64,000 nucleotides of DNA from Molossus alvarezi. Taxonomy: Eukaryota; Chordata; Mammalia; Chiroptera; Molossidae. Position numbers and translations under genes: made by a program. The notes beneath the pieces are model-generated. The model ran no database searches and had not been told where the DNA came from. It saw only the letters and a program-made list of their open reading frames with translations. The stretch covers positions 27,140,488 to 27,204,487 of the forward strand of contig CM073898.1 in NCBI GenBank assembly GCA_037176705.1, written 5' to 3'. Below are positions 48,849 to 61,450 of this stretch, piece by piece. The stretch's first letter is position 1; every line of letters starts with the position of its first letter.

Positions 48849-49119
48849 TCCACTCTTCTTTATTGAAAATGAATCATTCTTATTTTGGCAGTTAAATTAG
48901 TTTGTTGGTTTTTTTGTTTTGTTTCCTGCTAGCCTAACCATGTCTCCTTAAAAACTTTCTATGGTCAAAACAACCCCCAAATTTTCCATCTTCCAAATAG
49001 CTAACTCTGAACACATATGTGCCTGGTTTTAAGTGGAGAAATTATCATATTGAAAAGTCTGTCTTTTAGTGACCTGGTGTCATTACCAGTAATAACAAGT
49101 CTGTATTCCACTTTCCATT

Positions 49120-49505
49120 GCTCATAGGTTTAAGTACGGATCTTAGAAGGTATCATAGAGATAATCCATTCTAATAAATACCAGCGCTTAAAAATATATT
49201 TCTACATTAATTTTCTCTTTAAAAAATTTGCTCAACCCAGAATATAAGTACAAAAATAGTACATTTCTGTTGAAAGGTGGTGAGGGTTGTGGTGAGGGAC
49301 AGATTGATAGACGTCTACTCAATCACTCTTCGTTCAGATTCTCAGGGGCCGCGGAGCTACATACATTTAAGCTTTGATTTAAAATGTGGGATCTAGTCTA
49401 TCCACCTCATTTAAAGATATAAAACAGACTCAGAAAGGGGAAATAACTTGCAGAAGTCAACTCACGGGTCTGAAAATAAGATGTAAGTCTCAGCTTCTGA
49501 ATCAT
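49120..49505 (-). mobile_element. Possible MIR3 or CR1-like fragment
   Basis: 'AGGTATCATAGAGATAATCC' and, farther on, 'ATAAAACAGACTCAGAAAGG' with 'GGAAATAACTTGCAGAAGTC' match the shared MIR3/L3-type wording in inverted order. The middle part does not match. The stretch 49506-50369 shows nothing I can name. Confidence 0.4.
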
Positions 49506-50369
49506 GAAGTTGTCTTGCCTTAGACGTGTTCGCTTATACACTATGTAAGCAGTTAAGTGATAAAATGAAGCTCTAATACGGCTTATTTATGTTTAATATG
49601 TGATGAGCCTTTTCCCTGATCTCCTTCTGCAAAACTAATAAAAGTTAATATTAGGGAGATTTCAGAATGTAAAAATAACTGGCCATATTAAAGGTATCAT
49701 TGAATATATTTATTTTATTTTCTAAATAGTTTTTATTAGCTTTCCCATAAAAATAACCTGCTCTTCACTAAAGCCATTGTTATAAGAATTCACTTTGGAA
49801 AACCTCTAGTAAAATCAAAGGAATGCCACCTTTGTGTTGCCTGTAGAAAGACGTGTTCCAAGATTCCAAGACCTGCAGTCCAATTGTAAATTAAAACTGT
49901 AAGAGATATTTTCCCTTTCATTATATGAACATGGCAAGCACTGCTTAGTTGATGTATAAACAGTATACCTGCTTTGTGGAGATTTAATAACATATTTTCT
50001 TGTCTTCTGAGCTTCTATAAATCTTTAGTTGGTTGACATATGTTCATATGCACTTAATGGGAACACATAGCTTACATATAAAATCTTCATCACTTCTTTT
50101 CTTACCGTAGCACAATGATTAAAGCACCACAGCACTATTATGTAGCACCAAAGGATTATACACACAAATGGACATGGGTTTGAATAGCACCCGTCAGTAC
50201 AGAGCAAGAAAGTTGTCACCTGTGAAAAATGTTTAAATCATTTTTTAAGTTTTTATTGTGATTGAGAAAACAGAATTGAAAAATTATTGTAGAAACTTTA
50301 AAAATCCAAAGAATACATCTTAGATCCTCTAGGGTTTGACACAATGTAGTTTGATGTTTCTGAAATCCT

Positions 50370-50775
50370 CAATCCCTATGATTTTTTAATAACTTTATTG
50401 TGATATAATTTACATCCAACAAACTGTACGCATTTAATTAGTATATTTCAATGAGTTTTGACTGATGTATATGCCTGAGAAACCACCACCACAATCAAGA
50501 TGCAAAAGTTGTTTCTATCAACTGCAATTGCACGTTTTCTGTCATGCCCCTCGGCAGTCCATCCCTCCCTCCACCCCATGTCCTAGACAACTTTTGATCT
50601 GCTTTCTATCACTATGGAGTAGTTTACATTTTCCAGGGTTTTATACAAGTGTAATCAGTCAATATGGACTATTTTATGTCTGACTACTTTCACTAAGAAT
50701 AATGACTTTGCATTTCCTCTGTGTTGTCATGTGTATCATAAATTTATTTCTTTCTCTTTGCTGCATAATTTGAAT
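50370..50775 (-). mobile_element. Old L1 fragment, minus strand
   Basis: 'AACTTTATTGTGATATAATT', 'CCACCACCACAATCAAGATG', 'TTACATTTTCCAGGGTTTTA', 'GACTACTTTCACTAAGAATA' and 'GCATTTCCTCTGTGTTGTCA' follow inverted L1ME-like sequence. The 72-codon frame at 50465-50683 lies within and is not a gene. Confidence 0.75.
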
Positions 50776-51548
50776 CTCTGTGATATGATCTCTGCTGTAT
50801 ATCTAATAACAGTAGAGCTTGAGAATCTTTACTTTTGATGAATGGTTCATTGGCAAATAACCTAGAGACACAGGGTTCTGAGGCTGTTATCAAAGACCAT
50901 TAAGTGCAGTATTAACAGAGCCAGGTACACAGAAACCTTTTACTTTAATCTTGCTAAGTTATCAGATGGCATAGGATATTTTTCCACACCAACTCTGCTC
51001 TTGAGAAAACATTTCTTTGTTATAGATGCCTTTCTTACAATTCAGACTAAGATCAGAATGGTGAACCGTTCTTTTGACAGTTGAGGAAGAAAAAATAAAC
51101 TCTCACCAGAAATATTTTTCTCTTTATTACTTATCAGTTAAGGTCTCCAATAGTGAGATCTCTCAGACAAAGATGTACATATCTATTCCAAATTGGAGAT
51201 TAAAACCCAATCTTATTGTATATATGCAATCCTCACTTGCTACGGTAGGACAGTACTGTGTAAATGACTGTGACACTTAAGTGTATACAAAGTCATCCTC
51301 ATAGTTGGTTAGAAAAATTACAATTGTTCCATGATCTTTAAAATCTTTGTCAAAACAATCAAAGCTCTTAGTGTCAATGATAAATGTATAAGAAAATGAA
51401 AGGGCTGTAAAATCAATATTTATTTAGTACACTGCAATTTATAGTGTTAGAACCATTAAAAATTCAGGTAATTTTTTTTTTTTTTGGTAATAAATTTATC
51501 AAGGTAGTTTAAACAGTGCTTTCCTCGTTCATTCTCCCTGTGTAACTT
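50776..51548. other. No recognisable feature; T run at 51471-51485
   Basis: AT-rich sequence; the 68-codon frame at 51074-51280 shows no domain. Confidence 0.35.
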
Positions 51549-51569
51549 AAAATATGAAACAAGTACCTT

Positions 51570-52082
51570 TTCTATGCCTTAGCAAAAGGTAATACTTCTC
51601 TCTAAGTTTAGGTTAGCTTCCAACATTTTAGTCCTTGTGCTCTCAATGTTGAGAGTTTCTTTAATGTGAAGTATTTTACCAGCATTACGTGCTCTGGGAC
51701 AGGTTGTCAGTTCATGAACTGACTAAGAGCAGCAGTGACACTCATGGACAGACTTGAAGGAAGTGACATGACTGATCATTAATCATGTGGCACTTCTATT
51801 TCTGCAGTAATTTGTGGGCAAAGAACTAGTAGTAAAATTTGTACTTCACGCATTTACTCACCATTAATATATTATAATTAAAATTTGAACTGTGTTACTG
51901 GGGAGTGATGTAATTTAAATCACGGTAACTAAAATTCATACATGTTGGAGGTGTGCAAAACAAGGACTATTTATATATATGTGCATTGAAGTTTTCCTGT
52001 AGTTATGTAATAACTAAACCTAAGACTTGGATTCTCTATGCATTTGCTAAACAATTCAGTATTGGACTCTTGCCCCATTAAA
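51570..52082 (+). pseudogene. 5'-truncated retrocopy of an unidentified transcript
   Basis: A segment of about 513 bp is flanked by a perfect 21-bp direct repeat (51549-51569 and 52083-52103, starting AAAATATGAAAC and ending AGTACCTT). The first copy is preceded by ACTT, so the insertion point reads TT/AAAA, the preferred L1 endonuclease site. The segment ends CCCCATTAAAAAAA, that is an ATTAAA signal followed at once by an A tail that merges with the repeat. These are the marks of L1-mediated retroposition. No long frame is present, so the copied part is probably a 3' UTR or a non-coding RNA. I do not recognise the source. It could also be an unknown SINE-like family, but it has no Pol III boxes that I can see. 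Confidence 0.7.
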
Positions 52083-52103
52083 AAAATATGAAACAAGTAC
52101 CTT

Positions 52104-52180
52104 GTTTATATATATAAACATATATATACATATATATATATACTCTGTATTATATATATATATATACTCTGTATTAAATA
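52104..52180. repeat. TA-rich simple repeat with a duplicated unit
   Basis: A TA-rich run in which the unit TATATATATATACTCTGTATTA occurs twice in tandem (about 52129-52152 and 52153-52176, with slightly different TA lengths). Confidence 0.85.
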
Positions 52181-54015
52181 AATGTTTGTCAAGTTGAGAT
52201 AGTTTGCATTTTCTACTTTAATATCAAATAAGTTTTCTTAAGGTTGTCCTATATAGATTTAAGTAAAAAGTCCTCTAGTTTAATAAAACAAGCAAGATAT
52301 TAAAATGCACAACAAAGCATCTATATTGCAATTAACTTAATTCACAGCCGGGCTCATAGATAGTGCTTTTTCAGCCCGTTTTACTGGTCCTTTACCTGGG
52401 AGTAGTCACAGGAAACTCATGTTGCCTGAGATTCACGAAGTCAGTGAACAGACAGGTGCTGGCATGCAGGGAGTGATCAACAAACATCATATTTGCTTTT
52501 CTAAAAAATATTGGTTGAATTCTAATGTTCAGTTTAGTATAAATATACTTTCTGTCCTTAGTTTTGAAAAAAGGTGAATATAAAATCTATATATTTTATT
52601 ATTTACCAGTTATAGAACTATAAGGTAAAATAGCCCAATAAGCAATTCTCACTAATTTTTTTAAAATCAATTTAAAAAATTTACTAAATAAAAGAACTTT
52701 GTAAAATACCCCCTCCTTTGGTTTCTCACTATATCAGATTTTTTTTTTAAAGGAAGTTTTACTAATTTAATCCCAGAATCGTTAATTTGACAAGAAAAGC
52801 AAACAAATTACTAAATATTCAAAGTCTTTATTTTGAATGTCAGTAATCTACAAATTTCTCCCAAATAAAAATCTCTTTTTTGGTATGTAATATTAAAGAA
52901 GTATCTATTTTCTTTTCTTTTTTACACATGACACAGGACTTAGTAAAACTTGAGGGTGATGAGTGGGTGAAGCAGAAAGCCCCAGAGCAAAACAAGAAAG
53001 TTCATGTGAAACTTCCTGTCTCAGTCTCTGGGGGACCCTCTTCCTGGCAGGTTTATGCTACTTTATTATGAGAGTTTATACCTCATGGTGCTCAAGAGCA
53101 GGGAAGTGGAGAAATTTGCCAAAAACCAGAACAAGCCTTTCATTCAGAAATTTAGGAGTTACATATACATATATTATCCGATCCTCTCCCTTCAGTCAGT
53201 AACAATCCATGATAAAAGGTCTGAATGAAAATTTCTACTGTAATTTAAAGGCAACAAACATTAAGCCCTACCTTTTAAAATTAGAATCAGTTATAACTTC
53301 ACTGCATATGGAAGCAAATTCTTTATAAAATGGACTCTCAATGCTTCACATGTAGGTCACCTCCTCATATTTAAATTCTAGCATTCAGATAGAATACAGG
53401 CTTCTTTTTAAACATAATAGAAAGGACATGTCGATTTCTGCCTATGAGACATTTCCCCTCACTTTATTCTGCTTAAATGGAAACTAACAAAGACAGAAGA
53501 TATAAACCCTCCATATTATTGAGAAGTAATCCTTTAATTTAAATGTATTTAAAAAACAGATTTCAACCATTTCTATTTTTAACGCATGTCTCTGCTGCCC
53601 AAGGAACCATAGTAAAGAGGGAACAGCTACATTTTTTAGTCATAGAAATCCTGGAACATAAACTGACCAGAGGAAAATTGAACTTAATTAGCTGAGTCCA
53701 GTTCTTGCAACATCTTTTGCTTTATATTCCATTTTCAAGTGCTGCAGACATATTTTAGCTCCCATTCTTCTTAACCTTTAGCTACTTTTAACCTTTAAAG
53801 AGGTGCCTTGACTTCAGGCTGGTATTTGTAATTTTTAAAGTCTTCATATAAATTGATATTCCCTTTTCTTGCTCTCAAGGAACTCTCTGTATTTCCACTG
53901 GAACAAAGCTTAGCAATCTTTTCAGGGAGAGAACTCTAAACATATCTGAAACCTAATGTGTTTCAAACAATGAGTGGATGAGCTAATAGAGTATAATCAT
54001 GAAGCACGAAAACCT
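52181..54015. other. No recognisable feature
   Basis: AT-rich; frames at 52880-53202 show no domain. Confidence 0.35.
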
Positions 54016-54019
54016 TGCA

Positions 54020-54150
54020 GCTCACACAAAGTGTGTGGATCTAAATTGCAATTCCATCATTTAGCATCTGAGACCATAGAGAGTTTCTTACCCTGTCAAT
54101 GCCTTGAACCTTTCACCTATAAAATGTAGGTGACAGAAGTACCTAACCCA
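54020..54150 (+). mobile_element. MIR SINE, plus strand, interrupted by an L1
   Basis: 'GTGTGTGGATCTAAATTGCA', 'TTTCTTACCCTGTCAATGCC' and 'CCTATAAAATGTAGGTGACA' follow the MIR order. The 3' part seems to resume after the L1 at about 54530-54595. Confidence 0.6.
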
Positions 54151-54164
54151 TGGAGTATAACAGA

Positions 54165-54520
54165 AGGGAGATGGACCTAGAGATTATTATGCCAAGTGAA
54201 ATAAGAGAGTCAGAGAAAGACAAATACCATACGATCTCACTAATATGTGGAATCTAATGAATAAAATAAACTGACAAACAAACCGGAAACTGAGGCATGG
54301 ATAGGAACAGACTGCCAGCTGCCAGAGAGGAGGGTGTGTGGGGACTGGGTGAAAGAAGGTGAAGGAATTAGCCAAAGAACATATATGCATAACCCATAAA
54401 AAAGACAAAATTGTAGTGATGGCTAGAGGGAAGGGACAGTGGGGGGTGAGTGGAGGTGGGCGAAGGGGGGCAAAATGGGGACATCTGTAATAATGTCAAC
54501 AATAATAATAAAGTTTAAAA
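54165..54520 (+). mobile_element. L1 3' end, 5'-truncated
   Basis: 'GACCTAGAGATTATTATGCC', 'AGAAAGACAAATACCATACG', a G-rich 3' UTR (GGGGGGTGAGTGGAGGTGGG at about 54440), and the tail 'TCTGTAATAATGTCAACAAT'. It sits inside a MIR. Confidence 0.88.
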
Positions 54521-54599
54521 AAGTAAAAGAAGTGACATGTGAAACTCATCCTCACATGTGATGCTTGATACATGCTTATAATAATTATTATTATGAAAT

Positions 54600-55924
54600 A
54601 TTTTACATCGATGTTTAATTTAAAATCTTCTTTCAGAAATCCATGTTTTCAGATTTCATCACCCTTGACCAATCAATTGCAAAATATTCACTTGATAAGA
54701 AAAGTGGCTATCCTAGAGTTCCAGGCCTTTTTTATAAAATAGGGTCTGGTTGGAAACAATGTAAACAATATTAGAGAGCCTATTCTAGAATTGAAGAGAG
54801 TTTAGTTTTCTATAAGGCACCATATGCTATAGTTATTTTTGTGACCTGGATGTGACAATTCCGTTAAAAATTGCAGATGTTTTTATACTATCTTATTCTC
54901 TGTAAGATGGAGTCTCAGGAAAGAGTGCTCTTATTTCAAACAATTACTTCATGTTGGTCATTCTCAATTCCGTATAAGAACATAATGTGGACATTTAAAA
55001 AAATGTATTGTGTACTGATTGCAACAAAATATTTTTTTCATTGAGAAATAAAGTACACCATTTCACCCACATAATTTCTCATCATTATGTAAAAAGTGGT
55101 GTCCTCATATAGAACTCTAAAAAATAATGCATTGCATCATTTACAACAAAAGCAAATGAAAAAGACAAGATTACTTCAAGTAACAATAAGTCCTTTTCAT
55201 AAACCATAGTCCAAAAATCCATTCCATTTTGTTGAACATATAGAAACTGCCCATTCTTTTACAATCTATTATTAGTAGAAAGGATATGTCACAAGCTTAA
55301 CAATAAAACAGCATTTTTAAAGAAAGAGACATTCTTATTTTGGCTGAATTCAATTTTGACATGGATTAAATTTTTAAATCAGCCAACATTTAATATTTAG
55401 ACAAAGGGCAGTTAGTACAGAACAATGAATATTAGTCACTGTACATATATTTGTCTAAGTTTGGGATTTTTCAAAACAATATATTAGAAGTTAACTTTCA
55501 GCTGAATATTAAAAATCAATTTGGTTGATTTTCCTCTTGGTTGTAAATCATTTCTTAACGGACTCGGGTAATATCTGATAAAATATTAATCCATTGTATC
55601 ATAAATATTTAGTCAGCTTTTGACAAGTCATAAACAATTTGTCAGGCTTCAAGAAATTTTAAAATGAGTGAAATCTGACTTCCTCTCAAAGAGCTCAAAC
55701 TTTTGCATGTGTAGTTTTATTTTAAAAAGAAGAAACTTGAAAATTAGCTATTGAGATTAATTTTAAATTTTTTATTTTGTTTCCTAATTATATCACCTAC
55801 TTGTATTAGTTCCACCTGTCTTATTCCTGCAGAGCCATTGGATAGTCATCTTGGCAGTAGACTGGTCTTCACTTTGGTTTGTCCAGACATGCTCAGAGTT
55901 TGATGTAGCATTTAAATGCCTCTT
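54600..55924. other. No recognisable feature
   Basis: AT-rich DNA with no gene or repeat I can support. Confidence 0.4.
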
Positions 55925-55938
55925 GATGACCTCAATAT

Positions 55939-55991
55939 ATATTTTTTTATCCTCACCCGAGGACATTTTTCTATTTTTTGGTCAGATACAG

Positions 55992-56032
<41 letters not shown>

Positions 56033-56186
56033 TGTGAAAGGAACACATCGAGTGGCTGCCACCCACACAACCAACCAGGGCCGGGGACAAACAGCAACAG
56101 AGGTACATGCCCTTAGCAGGAACTGAACCCGGGTCTCTCTGGACCGGAGGCTGACGCTCTAACCACTGAGCCAAACTGGCCAGGGC
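55939..56186 (-). mobile_element. VES SINE, younger group, with expanded GA tract
   Basis: Minus-strand copy: TCCTCACCCGAGGA, an expanded GA run (about 56000-56030, some 15 units), 'GGGCCGGGGACAAACAGCAA', head ending 'CCAAACTGGCCAGGGC'. TSD GATGACCTCAATAT (55925-55938) against GATGACTTCAATAT (56187-56200), one mismatch. The 91-codon frame starting at 55851 crosses into it and is not a gene. Confidence 0.95.
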
Positions 56187-56200
56187 GATGACTTCAATAT

Positions 56201-57815
56201 TTTTATACACAAAATCTTTCATTCCCTTTACTTTGGGGCAATATTTTATATAAATAAATTAATAAAGATACATATTATAAAAATGTCATATATTAAAAAT
56301 ATATTTGTTTTAGAATAAAAGAGCCAGCCACCAAGGTCATGGTTGGTCTAGTAACACAGAGCACGTGAAATGATCAGACAAGATGTTTTTCAAATAGCTA
56401 TTTGAATATTTCTATATTATATAAATATTATAATAAATCATATTTATATATTATAAACAGTATCAGGCATGCATTGATTTTTTTTTTTTTTGGTAAAATC
56501 ACAGGTTATTCAATTTCACAGCAGCTTTAGTTCAGGTGATTTTTAAGAAGAATATAATTCAGTTCTATGGAAATGAAAAAGGGTCAGGAAGACTTCTATT
56601 TTCACATCCAAAAATCCTTATTAATTTGCTAAGGCCTAATAGTTCCATTAACAAATTTATTATTCATAGGCTGGTCTGTGATAAAAATGCTAAAAAAGCT
56701 AAAACTAACGCATTTTCAGTAGAAAATGATGAAAATTAATTTGTATAATTCTACATTGTGTTTCCTGACTTTTATCTTTTTCTTTCTCATAATTTTCAAT
56801 ATTCATTTTATATAAATACCACAGAGGGACTTATAAAGGTAGGATCATATAAGATTGCTCTCATATAAGATTGTATAAGATCATTCTAAAGTTATGTTAA
56901 ATAGAAAAATTAAATTAATACAAACAAGAATTAGGCTTTGATTCACTTCTTTTCACATGGGTATTAGAAGGGAGAAGAAACTATCCCTGTTTCTAATACT
57001 CCATGGATAGAAAGTCAAAACAGAGAGGAAGACACTTAGTAAATGTTAATATCCTTCTATATCTGCTTTCAAATCCTGCTCTAAAGGAAATGTATCACTT
57101 TCTTCCAGAAGTCAGTCAGCCCACATTGTCTCTAAAGCTGTATCCTCTTTTATTTCCAACAATTTAAATGACTTCTCCCTTTCTTAAATAAGAGAAAATG
57201 TACATGGAAAGATTAATCCCTATGTAACAGCCTTTTCTCAATAAGTATAGCAAACTAAACAAAATATTTTCCTGGCTTTTTTTTTTGTTTGGTATTTTAG
57301 TATGCAATACTTAGGTTCCATAAAGCAGAAGAGATGAAACATTCTCAATGTTAAAACCTAAATCCATTATTTCTGGGGTGATTTCATTTTAATAGCTCAA
57401 CTTTATTTTTCTAGTTGTTTGAAAAGATAATTAAAATTATTTTTCCCCAAAGAAAATAATATGATCTGTGACTTCTCAGAGCGAGAGATACATTTCTGTT
57501 GCTCTTCAATTGTGGAAGAAACTATGAATCTCAAAATAAAATAACAATGATAATAATAAACCAATTTAAGTGATGTTCTTAGAAGACTATCAACTCTAAT
57601 GATTTATAAGAAAGGTTCGATATAAATTCACTATTGGTTTTCTAGTGATTGACTTATGATTGTAGAAGACATACACCTAGGATCCAAAATTTAGAAGGTC
57701 AAATTATAAAATGTTGAGTGTAGATGAATTTACCAATACTATTGTCAACCACAGAAACTTTTCCTTTTTATTTCCATAGATGTTTAACTTATAAATATAC
57801 AAATAAAGTGCTTTT
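56201..57815. other. No recognisable feature
   Basis: AT-rich DNA; the 67-codon frame at 56536-56739 shows no domain. Confidence 0.4.
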
Positions 57816-57829
57816 AAATTATATGTTCA

Positions 57830-58085
57830 GCCCTGGCCGGTTTGGCTCAGCGGTTAGAGCGTTGGCCTGCGGTCCGGAGAGACCCGGGTTCGGTTCCCGC
57901 TAGGGGCGCGTACCTCGGTTGCAGTTTGTCCCCGGCCCTGGTTGGTGATGCGGGTGGCAGCCACTCGATGTGTCCCTTTCACGTCGATGTTTCTCTCTCT
58001 CTCTCTCTTCCTCTTTCTCCCTCCCACTCTACCTGAACAAAAAATGGAAAAATGTCCTCGGGTGAGGATAAATAAATAAATAAAT
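57830..58085 (+). mobile_element. VES SINE, younger group, best-preserved head
   Basis: Plus-strand, full-length copy. The head keeps GCCCTGGCCGGTTTGGCTCA, the A box (TGGCTCAGCGGTTAGAG) and a B-box region (GGGTTCGGTTCCCGC), with many intact CpGs. It ends TCCTCGGGTGAGGA and an AAAT-repeat tail. TSD AAATTATATGTTCA (57816-57829) against AAATTACATTTTCA (58086-58099), two mismatches. This copy is the closest in the window to what a consensus would look like. Confidence 0.95.
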
Positions 58086-58099
58086 AAATTACATTTTCA

Positions 58100-58680
58100 T
58101 AAATGGAAACATATCTATTTTCCATACCCACAGTTACATCATCCAGGGATCATTTCAGATAAATGGAAGTAAAGTTTCACTGGTGAGTATTAACATAAAG
58201 AACAGAGATGCTTTCAGTGTCCCACAGGCAAATTTCCTACAATCTAAAAAAGATTAGAACTAAAACTATAAAATATGCTAATTCTATTGCTATCCTTGTC
58301 ATGTTTTCTTCCGAATTAATAGCATGCCCTTAAAATGTAGCTATAAAATAATGAAACACCTGTATGTAGTTTTCCTCTGCTCTGAAAAAATGTTCAAAAA
58401 CTCTGTTTGAACAATGGTTCAAGATATTTGTGAAATCATATTGTCTTGCTCTCTAAGAAATTATAGAAATGTAAATAACAATACTTGCTAATCTAAAATT
58501 GATATTTAGATATTAATGTTTCTGCTATTTCATACAATTTTGATTCACTTTCCAATCTTCAGTAACTTGAACATATCTCATTTTAGCAGTGGTGGTAATG
58601 GATCAGTTTCTTCAGGTGACAGTGGATCTCCATAGGTAAGGAGGAACATTACCAAATACCAAGCACCTAGTGGTTCCAAA
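58100..58680. other. No recognisable feature
   Basis: AT-rich DNA with no supported feature. Confidence 0.4.
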
Positions 58681-58689
58681 ATCATTAAA

Positions 58690-58900
58690 TTATAACTCTG
58701 CTTTTTCAAAAATTTCATAACATGTATAAACATGAAATGACTTAGAGAAGTTTGGTGATATAATCCTCTTTAGTTTTGATCTTCACACTTCCCTGTGGAG
58801 AAAGCTTTGACCTGTTACTTAAACAGCATCACAGAGTTGACACTATGTCAAAGGATAAAGCAGTAACTGGGACTCCAGGTCTTGTTTGACTACTTAAAGT
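58690..58900 (-). mobile_element. MIR SINE, minus strand
   Basis: 'TTTGATCTTCACACTTCCCT', 'TTACTTAAACAGCATCACAG' and 'GTAACTGGGACTCCAGGTCT' stand in inverted MIR order. The stretch 58901-59989 shows nothing I can name. Confidence 0.65.
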
Positions 58901-59989
58901 ATTTTATTTTGTGCTCTCAGTTTTCCACTGTAATTAATGCAAATGCCAAATGTTCTGTTGATTGTTTTCTTCCAAAAACTAATAGATTGGGAGTTGAATA
59001 ATAACCATGCTCATAGCAGAGCATTATATCATGATCTGAGTTTACATAATTATACCAGGATATAAACCAAGTCTTTGGAAATACTGCTGGTCATTTAGGT
59101 GAACTCACCCGAAGACTAAAACAAAGTTCTTCAGTAATGAATATACGTTTATGACTATCTTACTGAGTGTGTTTTTTAGGAGACTATAATTACAGAATAA
59201 AGTTGGTTCTTCTCATTTTTCAGGTGCTGTAAAATGCTTTTCTTACCACTGAACAAAATTTTGAAGAGTTGATTTGCATAGAAATAAAGGATGTCTGGAG
59301 TATCAAGTTAAGTGTCATAAAGTGATGTCAACCAAAAAATTACATTCCCATTTTACTTTCATGAAAGTATCTATATTTATAAAGAAGTTATCATGGTTCA
59401 GTTAGAAAATAGAAAGAGAACATTACAAAATTACTGATATCATTCACAATAATTGAAAGCAAATCAGAGAAGAAGAATTCATTAGAATAATGTTTCTATT
59501 TACTAAGCCTTTTATGAAGCTAAATATATTATTTAAAATAATTTTTAAAAGCACTTACTTGAAAGCAAAAGTACCCGGAAATTTTTTCATTAATCTAAAA
59601 ACCAGTTTTTCACACACATAAAAATTTAATCTCTGGATTGCAATATCTTTTATAAAGATAACAGGAATGTAATATGAACCTGAATAAAAATATTCAGAGA
59701 AAACTTGCTGACATTCCTAAGATCACACTACCAACCTACCCATATTTTTGTTATTTTCGACAAAATATTCATATTTCTATATACTACAGCTCATCCTCTC
59801 TCATATTTAATTTCTCCTCCCTCTGCTATATTAGCATTTTTCATCTCTGCTGGATCACTTCAATTAGAATAAAACCCTGAAATAATATATGCCATTATAA
59901 AATATGTATTTGTGCCCACATTCTGCTCTAACTAATTTCTTTTCACTCTTATACAATAAAACTCCTTGAAAATACAGCCTCCATTTGTT

Positions 59990-61450
59990 ATCTTCTATTT
60001 ATTCTATAAGCCAGTGTAATTAGACCTTCTTTCTCACCACTATACGGAACAGCTATTGTCAAGATCAAAAGTGACCAAAACGTTACGAACTTCACTGGTT
60101 TTAGTTCTCAAGACAGCTGATTACTTATTCCATCAGAAATTCTTTCTTCGCCTGGCTTTCAACACATCACTCTCCCGTGATACTCCTCCTCCCTCCACTG
60201 TTGCTACTTCCTTTGCTGGCTTACCCTTTGCCCTCTGACCTATAACCCCAGGACTTAGGTCTCAGACTTTGTGTGTGTGCGTGTTTATTGATTTTTTTAG
60301 AGAGAGAGGAAGGGAGAGAGAAATAGAAACATCGATGTGAGAACAGAACATCTATTGGCTGCCTCCTACGAGCCTCCCACTGGGGATCGAGCCCACAAAC
60401 CAGGCATGTGTCCTGACCTGGAATTGAACCAGGATGTCTCAGTCTACGGGATGCCACTCAATCCACTGGGCCACACCAGCCAGGCCTCAGACTTCACCTA
60501 CTCTTACTCCATAGAGACTTCGTTCAATCTTATAGCAGTAAATATTATTTATTTTCTTGGTAGTACCCATATTATATTTCTAAATCTGATTATTCCTCTA
60601 AACTCTAGACTTTCATTTACAACTAAATAATCCACATGTACAGGTAGATATCTAATACTCATCCCTAACTTAACATGAATAAAACTAACCTCTTGATCCC
60701 TTAACTCCCCCAACACCATTCCGTCCTTATTCTCCCTATCTCATTTGGAGTATTCTATGTTTTCTTTATTTCTTTCATATACCACACCCAATCTATCAGG
60801 AAATTCTGTTGACTGGGGCTTCAAAATAGATTAGGAATTGTACTACTCTCAGAATCTGTACTTCTACAAGCAAACTCCAATAAACATTGTCCATCTATAG
60901 TCTTCTAATGTTTCCCTTTGAGGCTGATAATTGTTCATTGTAAGAAAGATTTTACATTTAATCATGAAAAGAAATTTAATAGCTTAGTTTTAAAAGAAAA
61001 TTAAAGTACCAAAACTTGATGGAAATACAATTGTTATGAGGCCATATTCTAAATTAAATAACATTTTAATTTTTAATTAAACACTTATAAATGAAAATTA
61101 CTGCAGCATAATGCATTCCAGTTGAACAATTTTTGGAAATGATGCAATGTTCAAGAATGTGTTCTTTCTAGAATAAGTTGAGGAAATGCAAATAGTAGAC
61201 CACAACTTTGATTCAGTTGCCAATCTGGTCAGAATCTTTGATGGTTCTCTATTGAGCATAGTATAAAGTCCAAGTTCCTTAGGGTTTTCTTTAACCTGGG
61301 AAGCTAAATTTAAAGCTGCTTTTTAGCCTAAAAGCTTCCTTACTTCCTCATAACCCAAGCTCCAGCCCCATCCCCATTGCCCGTATGCATTATGCTACTT
61401 CACATCTCATTGTTGCTTCACTCATATGATTCTATCAGTTATGGTAAGTC
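59990..61450 (+). mobile_element. L2 LINE, ORF2 region, split by a VES SINE
   Basis: L2 wording runs through 'CTTCCTTTGCTGGC' at about 60210, resumes after the SINE with 'CACATGTACAGGTAGATATC', 'AACTTAACATGAATAAAACT', 'AACCTCTTGATCCCTTAACT', and continues at 61215-61300 with 'TTGATGGTTCTCTATTGAGC' and 'AGTATAAAGTCCAAGTTCCT'. The part 60900-61200 is too diverged to follow. The frame is lost throughout. Confidence 0.65.
60270..60485 (-). mobile_element. VES-type SINE, older group, nested in L2
   Basis: Minus-strand copy: GT-rich lead, 'TTTATTGATTTTTTTAGAGA', GA-rich body, 'CTATTGGCTGCCTCCTACGA', 'CTGGGGATCGAGCCCACAAA', head ending 'GGCCACACCAGCCAGGC'. TSD CTCAGACTT lies at 60261-60269 and 60486-60494. 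The frames on both strands across it are not genes. Confidence 0.92.

Noticed and set aside
52880..53202. Two overlapping frames that could be an exon
   Set aside because: Neither resembles a known protein and there is no supporting pair of splice sites or second exon that I can see.
57830..57905. tRNA-like gene with A and B boxes
   Set aside because: It is the head of a VES SINE, with body, tail and TSD. It is not a free tRNA gene.
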